Shown here: piece after piece, positions 6,599 to 11,942 of the stretch
How positions within the stretch are numbered: the stretch's first letter is position 1
Layout: every line of letters starts with the position of its first letter
The notes under the pieces: generated by a model
Told to the model about the DNA's origin: nothing
The model's input: the letters and a program-made list of their open reading frames with translations, nothing else
Databases searched by the model: none
Program-made: the position numbers and the translations under genes
NCBI GenBank assembly: GCA_030638985.1
Contig: DAOWDO010000059.1
Span: 1-11,942, forward strand
Source: Dehalococcoidia bacterium
Lineage (GTDB): Bacteria; Chloroflexota; Dehalococcoidia; Dehalococcoidales; DAOWLH01
DNA: 11,942 bases
Direction: 5' to 3'

Positions 6599-7363
6599 AT
6601 GACCCACATAAAGACACTGGTACTGAGAGCACCGGGCACCAACTGCGATGAGGAAACAGCCTTCGCCTTCCAGCAGGCAGGAGCAGTAACTTCCCTGGTT
6701 CATATCAGCCAGCTCATCGGCCGGAAGTCCCGCCTGGATGACTACCAGATACTGGTCATCCCCGGCGGCTTTACCTACGGCGACGACCTGGGGGCAGGAC
6801 TGGTGCTGGCCAACGAAATCAGGCTGAAGCTGGGCCGGGACATTGAGGACTTTATTGCCAGCGGCCGGCTAATCATGGGCATCTGCAACGGCTTCCAGGT
6901 ACTGGTCAAGACAGGCATCCTGCCCGGCCCGATGACCAACCTCCCCGGCCTGACGCTGACCAGCAACGATTCCGGCCGCTTCGAGTGCCGCTGGGTGCAC
7001 CTCGGTGCTAATCAGAAGAGCCGCTGCGTCTTTACCAGGGGAATTGAGCGTCTATACCTGCCGGTAGCCCACGGTGAGGGTAAACTGGTGGCCGATGCTG
7101 AGGTTCTGGCCAGGCTAGATGCAGCCCTGCACTACACTGATGAGCAAGGCAACAGGCAGGCCGGCTACCCGCATAACCCCAACGGCTCGGCGGCAGACAT
7201 CGCCGGTATCTGCGATGCCACCGGGCGCATCTTCGCCCTGATGCCCCACCCGGAGCGCCACATCCAGCCCTGCCAGCACCCCGGCTGGACGAGAGGGCAA
7301 AGCGGGAATGGGGATGGCAGAAAAATCTTTGAGAACGCTGTAGAGTGGATAAAAAGTCTTTAA
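6599..7363 (+). CDS. purQ: FGAM synthase glutaminase subunit PurQ
   Basis: PurQ is the class I glutamine amidotransferase that releases ammonia from glutamine for PurL. The 254-aa product has RAPGTNCDEE near the start (10-19), the oxyanion-strand block IPGGFTYGDDLGAG, the nucleophile elbow GICNGFQ with Cys96, and the MPHPERH block with His217 and Glu219, completing the Cys-His-Glu triad. It is somewhat longer than the roughly 225-aa PurQ of Bacillus, with an insertion before the MPHPE block (CDATGR region) and a longer C-terminus. ATG at 6599 follows the purL stop by six bases with only a weak purine stretch, so translation is probably coupled to purL. Together with the PurS domains fused to PurL, the complete FGAM synthase is encoded by this pair. 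No clear terminator follows. Confidence 0.96.
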   Translation: MTHIKTLVLRAPGTNCDEETAFAFQQAGAVTSLVHISQLIGRKSRLDDYQILVIPGGFTYGDDLGAGLVLANEIRLKLGRDIEDFIASGRLIMGICNGFQVLVKTGILPGPMTNLPGLTLTSNDSGRFECRWVHLGANQKSRCVFTRGIERLYLPVAHGEGKLVADAEVLARLDAALHYTDEQGNRQAGYPHNPNGSAADIAGICDATGRIFALMPHPERHIQPCQHPGWTRGQSGNGDGRKIFENAVEWIKSL

Positions 7364-7418
7364 AGCAGCGCCTTAGCCTAAAAATACAGACCAGCCGCTA
7401 AAAACCCTAGCTCGCTCC

Positions 7419-7427
7419 TGTTATGCT
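7419..7427 (+). promoter_or_regulatory. Possible promoter of the LOG-family gene
   Basis: TGTTATGCT is an extended -10 of moderate quality in the 102-base gap after purQ. I see no convincing -35. It is included because the same extended form recurs before other genes in the window. The rest of the gap holds nothing I recognise. Confidence 0.35.
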
Positions 7428-7465
7428 AATCTGTCAACGCAATAGCTTGGCCCGGGGAGGAAGAT

Positions 7466-8143
7466 ATGCAGTACGAATATGAAATAAACGAGCTCGCCAA
7501 AGAAGATTCCTGGCGCATGTTCCGTATCATCGGCGAGCTGGTGGAAGGCTTTGACCTGCTCTCTGATATAGCACCGGCGGTAAGCATCTATGGCTCAGCC
7601 AGGATAAAGCCGGAAGACGAGCTATACCAGAAGACAGAGGAAATCGCCCGCCAGCTGGGAGATATGGGCTTCTCCATCATTACCGGCGGCGGCCCCGGTG
7701 TTATGGAAGCAGCCAACAAGGGGGCCCGTAAAGCCGGGGTTAAATCCATCGGGCTCAACATCAATCTACCCGAAGAGCAGACGGGCAACATCTATACCAC
7801 ACAGTCGCAAACCTTTCATCACTTCTTCGTCCGCAAGGTCATGCTGGTAAAGTATGCCAGCGCTTTTATCATAATGCCCGGTGGACTGGGAACGCTGGAT
7901 GAACTGATGGAAGTGCTGAACCTGATGCAGACCTACAAGATAAAGCCGTTTCCGGTGGTCCTGTATGATCTTGCATACTGGCAAGGGTTACTGGACTGGC
8001 TGCGAGATTCCACGCTAGCCAAAGGGTATATCTCCGAAAAAGACCTCGGCCTGCTCCGGGTATGCGATAGCCCGGAAGAGATCACTGAAGCCGTCAGCAA
8101 ATGGTACCAGAAACACGAGCTAATCGGGCGGCAAGCGGTATAG
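7466..8143 (+). CDS. LOG/TIGR00730 family Rossmann-fold nucleotide phosphoribohydrolase
   Basis: The 225-aa product belongs to the LOG (lysine decarboxylase-like) family. Studied members cleave the N-glycosidic bond of nucleoside 5'-monophosphates such as AMP or cytokinin ribotides, giving base and ribose 5-phosphate. The Rossmann start is SIYGSARI (40-47), followed by ITGGGPGVMEAANKGA (72-87), the RK pair at 123-124 and the signature PGGLGTLDE (138-146), which holds the catalytic Glu and phosphate-binding glycines. About 35 residues come before the fold, with an ELVEGFDLL helix typical of the longer bacterial members. ATG at 7466 has a strong GGGGAGG five bases upstream. It lies between the purine genes and rpsB and seems to be its own unit. 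True lysine decarboxylase activity is unlikely; the substrate cannot be told from sequence. Confidence 0.9.
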   Translation: MQYEYEINELAKEDSWRMFRIIGELVEGFDLLSDIAPAVSIYGSARIKPEDELYQKTEEIARQLGDMGFSIITGGGPGVMEAANKGARKAGVKSIGLNINLPEEQTGNIYTTQSQTFHHFFVRKVMLVKYASAFIIMPGGLGTLDELMEVLNLMQTYKIKPFPVVLYDLAYWQGLLDWLRDSTLAKGYISEKDLGLLRVCDSPEEITEAVSKWYQKHELIGRQAV

Positions 8144-8174
8144 CAAGACAGGAATGGCCTTGCGCCCACCCTAT

Positions 8175-8203
8175 TTGCTGCCTACTAGTGGGTATGTTAT
8201 ACT
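8175..8203 (+). promoter_or_regulatory. Promoter of the rpsB-tsf-pyrH-frr cluster
   Basis: TTGCTG (8175-8180) and TATACT (8198-8203) are 17 bases apart, with a TG extension (TGT) before the -10. This is among the best promoter matches in the window, fitting a ribosomal protein operon. The predicted start near 8210 gives a leader of about 39 bases, too short for a long autoregulatory structure. Confidence 0.7.
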
Positions 8204-8235
8204 GATACACCAGCTAATGCTCGGATAACAACTAG

Positions 8236-8251
8236 AAAGGGGTATGATTTG
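8236..8251 (+). promoter_or_regulatory. rpsB ribosome binding site with TTG start
   Basis: AAAGGGG (8236-8242) precedes TTG (8249-8251) by six bases. An ATG at 8244 lies only one base after the site, is out of frame and stops after eight codons, so TTG is the real start for S2. Confidence 0.65.
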
Positions 8252-9025
8252 CCAGATACAGCTACCATAAAGGAACTCCTGGAAGCTGGGGCCCACTTTG
8301 GACACCAGACCAGCCGCTGGCACCCCAAAATGAAGAGATACATCTTCACCAAGCGCAACGGTATCCACATCATTGACCTGGAGCAGACGGCCAGTATGCT
8401 GGATGAGGCCTGCGAGTTCGTCAAGCAGGTGACAGAGGAGGGAGGTAAAATCCTCTTCGTCGGCACCAAGAAGCAGGCCCAGGCCATCATTGAAGAAGAG
8501 GCGACACGCTGCGGTATGTACTACATCAACCAGCGCTGGATAGGCGGCGTGCTGACTAACTTCAGCACTATCCAAAACCGCATCGACTATCTGGTCCAGC
8601 TGGAAGACCAGCAGGCCAGAGGCGATTTCGGCCGCCTGCCTAAAAAGGAAGCCTTGAAACTCGGTGAAAAGATCGTGCGCCTTAACAAACAGATGGGCGG
8701 CTTCAAAGAGATGACCAGCCTGCCCGATATCATCTTCATCGCTGACCTCTCCAAGGAAAAGATCTCCCTGGCCGAGGCCCAGCGGGTAGGCATACCGGTG
8801 GTCGCCATCGCGGACACAAACTGTGACCCGAACGAAATTGACCACCCCATCCCGGCCAATGATGATGCCATAAGAGCCATCAGGCTGATAACCAGTAAAA
8901 TCGCTGATGCCGTTCTGGAAGGCAAGGCCGGTGGAATGGTAGCACCGGCGGAGGAGACCGCAGAAGTAACGCCAGAAGAAGCACCTGCAACGGATGAGGC
9001 GGTAGCCCGGACCCCTGAAGAATAA
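8249..9025 (+). CDS. rpsB: 30S ribosomal protein S2
   Basis: S2 binds late to the back of the small subunit near S1. The 258-aa product shows the family blocks LLEAGAHFGHQTSRWHPKMKRYIFTKRNGIHIIDL (10-44), ILFVGTKKQAQ (68-78), YYINQRWIGGVLTNFSTI (91-108), and in the second half PDIIFIADLSKEKISLAEAQRVGIPVVAIADTNCDP, which includes the conserved DTNCDP turn. The last 30 or so residues are an acidic, Ala/Pro/Glu-rich tail, common in S2 of several phyla and probably disordered. Translation starts at TTG, fixed by AAAGGGG six bases upstream. It is the first gene of the cluster with tsf following after 20 bases, an order kept across most bacteria. No insertion or lost block was noticed. Confidence 0.97.
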   Translation: MPDTATIKELLEAGAHFGHQTSRWHPKMKRYIFTKRNGIHIIDLEQTASMLDEACEFVKQVTEEGGKILFVGTKKQAQAIIEEEATRCGMYYINQRWIGGVLTNFSTIQNRIDYLVQLEDQQARGDFGRLPKKEALKLGEKIVRLNKQMGGFKEMTSLPDIIFIADLSKEKISLAEAQRVGIPVVAIADTNCDPNEIDHPIPANDDAIRAIRLITSKIADAVLEGKAGGMVAPAEETAEVTPEEAPATDEAVARTPEE

Positions 9026-9045
9026 TTGCCAGGAGGCAAAAGGAC

Positions 9046-9549
9046 TTGCAAATCTCAACAGCCGCCGTAAAAGAACTGAGGGAGCAATGCAGCGCCGGTA
9101 TTATGGAATGCCGCAACGCCCTTGTTGAAGCCAACGGCGACATAGAGAAGGCGCTCCAGTCCCTGAAGGAGCGTGGCTGGCTGAAGGCAGCTAAGAAGGC
9201 AGGGCGAGCCACGGCGCAGGGATTAATCGAAGCCTATGTGCACCCCGGGGGGCGCATTGGAGCCATGCTCGAACTAAACTGCGAAACCGACTTCGTCGCC
9301 CGCACTGACGAGTTTAAGGAGCTGGCCCATAACATGGCAATGCAGATAGCTGCCATGGGCCCGCGCTTTGTTTCCCAGGAGGATGTCCCCCCCGAGCTTG
9401 AGGTGGAAGTGGAGGCCGACTGTCTGCTCCAGCAAGCATACATCAAAGACCCGGCCATGAAAGTTCAGGATATCATTGTTGACACCATAGCCAAGGTAGG
9501 AGAGAACATCAGAGTCGGTCGATTTACCAGATTTGAACTAGGTAAGTAG
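9046..9549 (+). CDS. tsf: Elongation factor Ts, short form
   Basis: EF-Ts exchanges GDP for GTP on EF-Tu. The product has 167 aa, much shorter than the 283-aa E. coli protein and nearer the roughly 196-aa Thermus type. The N-terminal UBA-like domain (1-45) has AVKELREQCSAGIMECRNALVEANGDIEKA, and the core has the TDFV motif (81-84) in ELNCETDFVARTDEF, where Asp and Phe disturb the Mg and switch regions of EF-Tu. The core is a single subdomain ending ENIRVGRFTRFELGK, so the second core subdomain and the coiled coil of the long form are absent. The start is TTG, with AGGAGG nine bases upstream; no in-frame ATG or GTG comes before the UBA domain. pyrH follows after four bases. Confidence 0.96.
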   Translation: MQISTAAVKELREQCSAGIMECRNALVEANGDIEKALQSLKERGWLKAAKKAGRATAQGLIEAYVHPGGRIGAMLELNCETDFVARTDEFKELAHNMAMQIAAMGPRFVSQEDVPPELEVEVEADCLLQQAYIKDPAMKVQDIIVDTIAKVGENIRVGRFTRFELGK

Positions 9550-9553
9550 CAAA

Positions 9554-10288
9554 ATGACGGCACCGAAGTACCGGCGAGTCATGCTGAAGCTTAGCGGCGA
9601 GGCCTTCAAGGGCACCACAGCCTACGGTATTGATGCTCCCACCGTCGCCCGCGTGGCCAAGCAGGTTAAACAGGTTGTGGGTATGGGGGTAGAGGTAGCC
9701 GTGGTCGTCGGTGCCGGCAACATATGGCGCGGGGCTACCGCAGCCGAGGCAGGCATAGACCGGGTCACCGCTGACTACGCCGGTATGCTGGCAACAGTGA
9801 TCAACGCCCTCTCCCTCCAGGATGCCCTGGAGAAGGAAAACGTGGTCACCAGAACCCAGTCGGCGATAGTTATCGAGCAAGTAGCCGAGCCCTACCTAAG
9901 ACGCCGGGCCATCCGCCACCTGGAGAAGGGACGGGTGGTTATCCTAGCTGGGGGTACCGGCAATCCCTATATGTCCACTGACACCGCCGCCGCCCTGCGA
10001 GCTATAGAAGTTGAGGCTGACGTTCTACTCATGTCCAAGCATAATGTCGATGGCGTCTATAGCGCCGACCCCCGCAGGGACCCCACCGCCAGGAAGTTTG
10101 ACCACCTGACCTACCTCGAAACCCTGAACATGCAGCTTGAGGTAATGGACTCAACGGCGCTTTCGCTCTGCCTGGAAAACAAGCTGCCGATAATTGTCTT
10201 TGACCTTGAGGCTGAGCGCAACCTGGAAAGGGTCATCACCGGCGAAGCCATCGGTACCCTGATCACCAGCGAGCGGCAAAATGATTGA
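9554..10288 (+). CDS. pyrH: UMP kinase PyrH
   Basis: PyrH phosphorylates UMP to UDP, the entry to all pyrimidine nucleotides. It belongs to the amino-acid-kinase fold and acts as a hexamer. The 244-aa product has LKLSGEAF (11-18, phosphate-binding Lys), VVVGAGNIWRG (50-60), TADYAGMLATVINALSLQDAL (72-92, the UMP site and hexamer contact), VILAGGTGNPYMSTDTAAALRA (129-150) and KHNVDGVYSADPRRD (162-176). The second glycine of the usual GGGNxxRG loop is Ala here (GAGNIWRG), a small change. It starts four bases after tsf with an AGGTAAG-like site inside the tsf end, and its stop overlaps the start of frr by eight bases, so both junctions suggest tight translational coupling. Confidence 0.97.
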   Translation: MTAPKYRRVMLKLSGEAFKGTTAYGIDAPTVARVAKQVKQVVGMGVEVAVVVGAGNIWRGATAAEAGIDRVTADYAGMLATVINALSLQDALEKENVVTRTQSAIVIEQVAEPYLRRRAIRHLEKGRVVILAGGTGNPYMSTDTAAALRAIEVEADVLLMSKHNVDGVYSADPRRDPTARKFDHLTYLETLNMQLEVMDSTALSLCLENKLPIIVFDLEAERNLERVITGEAIGTLITSERQND

Positions 10289-10838
10289 AGACGTTCTCCA
10301 AAAAACCGAGGAGAGGATGCAGACCTCGGTTGATGTCCTCAAGCAGGAGCTGGCCAGCATCCGCACCGGACGGGCGACCCCCGCCTTAATAGAGCACCTC
10401 AAGGTAGATTATGCTGGCGTACCGACGCCGCTCAGGCATATCGCTGGTATTTCTGTTTCGGGAGCCAGCCTGCTGATCGTCCAGCCCTGGGACCCGACCA
10501 GCATAGCCAGCATTGAGAAGGCCTTTCTCAAGTCCAACCTCGGCCTGACACCCAGCACCGATGGCAACATTATCCGCCTGAATATTCCACCGCTATCCGA
10601 GGAGAGGCGGCAGGAATTAATCAAGGTGGTTAGAAAGAGGGTTGAGGAAGGTAAAATAGCGATACGAAACTTGAGGCGTGACGCTGCTGACGGGCTGAAA
10701 AAGATGGAGAAGGACAAGGAAATATCCCAGGACGAGCACAAGCGCACCATGGGCAAGGTGCAGATGCTCACCGACAGCTTTATCGACAACGCCGGCAAAA
10801 CCGGCCATGATAAAGAAACAGAACTTATGGAGGCCTAG
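10281..10838 (+). CDS. frr: Ribosome recycling factor
   Basis: RRF splits the post-termination ribosome together with EF-G. The 185-aa product has the normal length and the two-domain tRNA-like layout. Long helices of domain I come from the two ends: MIEDVLQKTEERMQTSVDVLKQELASIRTGRA (1-32) and LSEERRQELIKVVRKRVEEGKIAIRNLRRDAADGLKKMEKDKEISQDEHK (105-154). The middle (about 33-104) is the beta-rich domain II with IQPWDPTSI-like VQPWDPTSIASIEKA. The conserved RTGRA (28-32) and IRNLRRDA (128-135) that touch 23S rRNA are intact. ATG at 10281 lies within the end of pyrH, overlapping by eight bases. The 96-base gap after its stop holds a weak hairpin and a promoter for uppS. Confidence 0.98.
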   Translation: MIEDVLQKTEERMQTSVDVLKQELASIRTGRATPALIEHLKVDYAGVPTPLRHIAGISVSGASLLIVQPWDPTSIASIEKAFLKSNLGLTPSTDGNIIRLNIPPLSEERRQELIKVVRKRVEEGKIAIRNLRRDAADGLKKMEKDKEISQDEHKRTMGKVQMLTDSFIDNAGKTGHDKETELMEA

Positions 10839-10844
10839 CCGGCC

Positions 10845-10897
10845 CCGGGCTTGACCAAACTTCGAGCCGCCACCGTCCAACCCCGGTAGCCTTTCTC
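10845..10897 (+). terminator. Weak hairpin after frr, possible terminator
   Basis: CCGGG (10845-10849) can pair with CCCGG (10882-10886), continued after a mismatch by TTG/CAA and, past a bulge, AC/GT. The loop is large (about 19 bases) and the following CTTTCTC is only a poor T-tract. It may weaken transcription between frr and uppS, but this is uncertain. Confidence 0.22.
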
Positions 10898-10906
10898 ATC
10901 ACTGAG

Positions 10907-10915
10907 TGCTAAAAT
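10907..10915 (+). promoter_or_regulatory. uppS promoter, extended -10
   Basis: TGCTAAAAT is a good extended -10 with no clear -35 (TAGCCT at the 17-base position). The predicted start near 10922 leaves a leader of only about 13 bases before the uppS ATG. Confidence 0.5.
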
Positions 10916-10934
10916 ACTGGCCAATAGATAGGTT

Positions 10935-11633
10935 ATGAAGAAGATTGCCCGGCTGCCAAAGCACGTTGCCTTTATCATGGACGGCAACGGCCGGTGGGCT
11001 AAAAAGCGGGGGCTGCCCCGCCTTGAGGGCCACCGGGCGGGGATAGCCAGCGCCCGAAAAGTGGTGGAACACCTCGGCGATTACGGCATCAGGTACGTTA
11101 CCCTCTACAGCTTCTCCACGGAGAACTGGAAACGCCCCAGAGAAGAGGTTGGCGGTCTGCTGAAAATCCTTGAGGAGTCAATTGGAAAGCAAGCCGCTGA
11201 GTTCCATGAAAAGGGCGTTCAAATCCGGCACCTCGGCCACTATCACAGGCTGCCCAGGCAACTAAATAAATCAATAGAAGAAGCCGTTGAACTGACCAAA
11301 AACAACAGCAAAATGATACTGAACTTTGCCTTCAACTATGGCTCCCGGCTGGAAATCGTGGATGCAGTACGCAGTATCGCTGCCCAGGGCATCCCGCCTG
11401 AAAAGATAGACGAGAAACTCTTCAGCCGCCACCTCTATACCGCCGGCCAGCCCGATGTTGATTTAGTCGTCCGCACCGGTGGTGACCTTCGTATCAGCAA
11501 TTTCCTCCTGTGGCAGTCAGCTTACAGTGAATACTACTTCACCGACGTGCTCTGGCCTGACTTCAATGCTGAAGAGATGGATAAGGCACTGGCCTCTTAC
11601 AATCAGAGGCAGCGACGTTTCGGTAAATTGTAG
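10935..11633 (+). CDS. uppS: Isoprenyl transferase (undecaprenyl diphosphate synthase)
   Basis: UppS adds cis isoprene units to farnesyl diphosphate to make undecaprenyl diphosphate, the lipid carrier of cell-wall precursors. The 232-aa product has every block of the Z-type family: FIMDGNGRWAKKRG (13-26) with catalytic Asp16, GHRAG (32-36), YSFSTENWKRP (58-68), the NFAFNYGSRLEI segment (130-141) and VRTGGDLRISNFLLWQSAYSEYYF (179-202) with diphosphate-binding Arg180 and Arg186, Ser188 and the Mg-binding Glu199. Residue 184 is Asp where E. coli has Glu198, a conservative change. The ATG has only a weak TAGG site. cdsA follows after six bases, so the two envelope-lipid genes are co-transcribed. 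Chain length of the product cannot be fixed from the sequence alone; C55 is the usual. Confidence 0.96.
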   Translation: MKKIARLPKHVAFIMDGNGRWAKKRGLPRLEGHRAGIASARKVVEHLGDYGIRYVTLYSFSTENWKRPREEVGGLLKILEESIGKQAAEFHEKGVQIRHLGHYHRLPRQLNKSIEEAVELTKNNSKMILNFAFNYGSRLEIVDAVRSIAAQGIPPEKIDEKLFSRHLYTAGQPDVDLVVRTGGDLRISNFLLWQSAYSEYYFTDVLWPDFNAEEMDKALASYNQRQRRFGKL

Positions 11634-11639
11634 GTAACC

Positions 11640-11942
11640 ATGCTCAAAAAGAGAGCCGCCACGGCGCTGATTCTGCTGCCCCTGCTGGTGGCCGCCGTCT
11701 GGTTCGACCAGCCTCTCCCCTGGCTGGCCATATTCATCGCCGTCTGGGGTGTACTGGCAGCCCGCGAATTCTACCGAATAGTCGCCTCTTCAGGCTCAAG
11801 GGTGTCACCGCTTACCGGCATCGGGCTGGCCTGGACGCTATTCCTCATCCTGAGTCCCCTCTTCGACTATGCCTATCTCCACCAGATACTGCTGACCTCG
11901 GCGGTAGTGCTGCCTCTGCTCTGGCTGTTATCAAGGCGACAA
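11640..11942 (+). CDS. cdsA: Phosphatidate cytidylyltransferase CdsA (N-terminal 101 codons, cut by window edge)
   Basis: CdsA makes CDP-diacylglycerol from phosphatidate and CTP in the membrane, the branch point of phospholipid synthesis. The visible part starts MLKKRAATALILLPLLVAAVW, a basic start followed by a membrane helix typical of the family, then LAIFIAVWGVLAAREFYRIV (the conserved AxxEFY motif), and two more hydrophobic helices around 60-96. The catalytic signature near the C-terminus lies outside the window. ATG at 11640 is six bases after the uppS stop with AGGT in between. Position right after uppS is the common order in bacteria, which supports the call. Confidence 0.9.
   Translation, partial: MLKKRAATALILLPLLVAAVWFDQPLPWLAIFIAVWGVLAAREFYRIVASSGSRVSPLTGIGLAWTLFLILSPLFDYAYLHQILLTSAVVLPLLWLLSRRQ

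Noticed and set aside
7378..7404. Two CTAAAAA repeats, 20 bases apart, after purQ
   Set aside because: Seven bases in an A-rich gap is within chance, and there is no third copy or hairpin.
8141..8166. GCAAG...CTTGC hairpin after the LOG gene as a terminator
   Set aside because: The stem is only five base pairs and no T-tract follows.
8210..8248. An S2 autoregulatory leader structure before rpsB
   Set aside because: The predicted leader is only about 39 bases and I could not draw a stable structure matching known S2 leader motifs.
8171..9058. A 295-codon minus-strand frame opposite rpsB
   Set aside because: rpsB is unmistakable on the plus strand; the reverse frame has no recognisable domain and runs through the rpsB promoter.

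Overview
The window looks like a chromosomal segment of a Chloroflexota bacterium, most probably of the class Dehalococcoidia. The signs are a fairly GC-rich composition, a very short EF-Ts (167 aa), a short ThiC, a PurL carrying two PurS-like domains at its N-terminus, and the gene order rpsB-tsf-pyrH-frr-uppS-cdsA. The taxon is inferred from remembered family features and was not tested by a search. I see no phage, IS element, CRISPR array, rRNA or tRNA. I found no clearly new defence or mobile system; the interest lies in gene regulation, domain architecture and a decayed patch at the left edge.

Left part, minus strand (1-1990): the start of a DegV-family fatty-acid-binding protein runs off the left edge. 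It is preceded by a decayed stretch (about 122-493) holding a broken membrane-protein gene (CPBP/CAAX-protease-like N-terminus) and a tiny unassigned reading frame. Next comes thiC, the hydroxymethylpyrimidine-phosphate synthase of thiamin synthesis. Its leader carries a complete TPP riboswitch followed by an intrinsic terminator, so thiC is probably switched off by TPP through premature termination.

Middle, plus strand (2004-7363): rsmG (16S rRNA m7G methyltransferase) is divergent from thiC, with the two promoters back to back. pdxS (PLP synthase lyase subunit) follows with its own promoter, then purL (948 aa, PurS-PurS-PurL) and purQ. The last two form the FGAM synthetase step of purine synthesis. 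PdxT, the glutaminase partner of PdxS, is not in the window.

Right part, plus strand (7419-11942): a LOG/TIGR00730-family nucleotide phosphoribohydrolase stands alone. Then comes the conserved translation and envelope cluster: rpsB (S2), tsf (EF-Ts), pyrH (UMP kinase), frr (ribosome recycling factor), uppS (undecaprenyl diphosphate synthase) and the first 101 codons of cdsA (CDP-diacylglycerol synthase). Gaps inside rpsB-frr are -8 to 20 bp. A promoter-like gap before uppS suggests uppS-cdsA can also be transcribed separately.

Across the window, five of the six gaps where I call a promoter carry the same extended -10 form, TGYTANNNT. Three genes (degV-like, rpsB, tsf) appear to start with TTG. 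No gene-free stretch exceeds 300 bases except the decayed region 133-508, which is described above.
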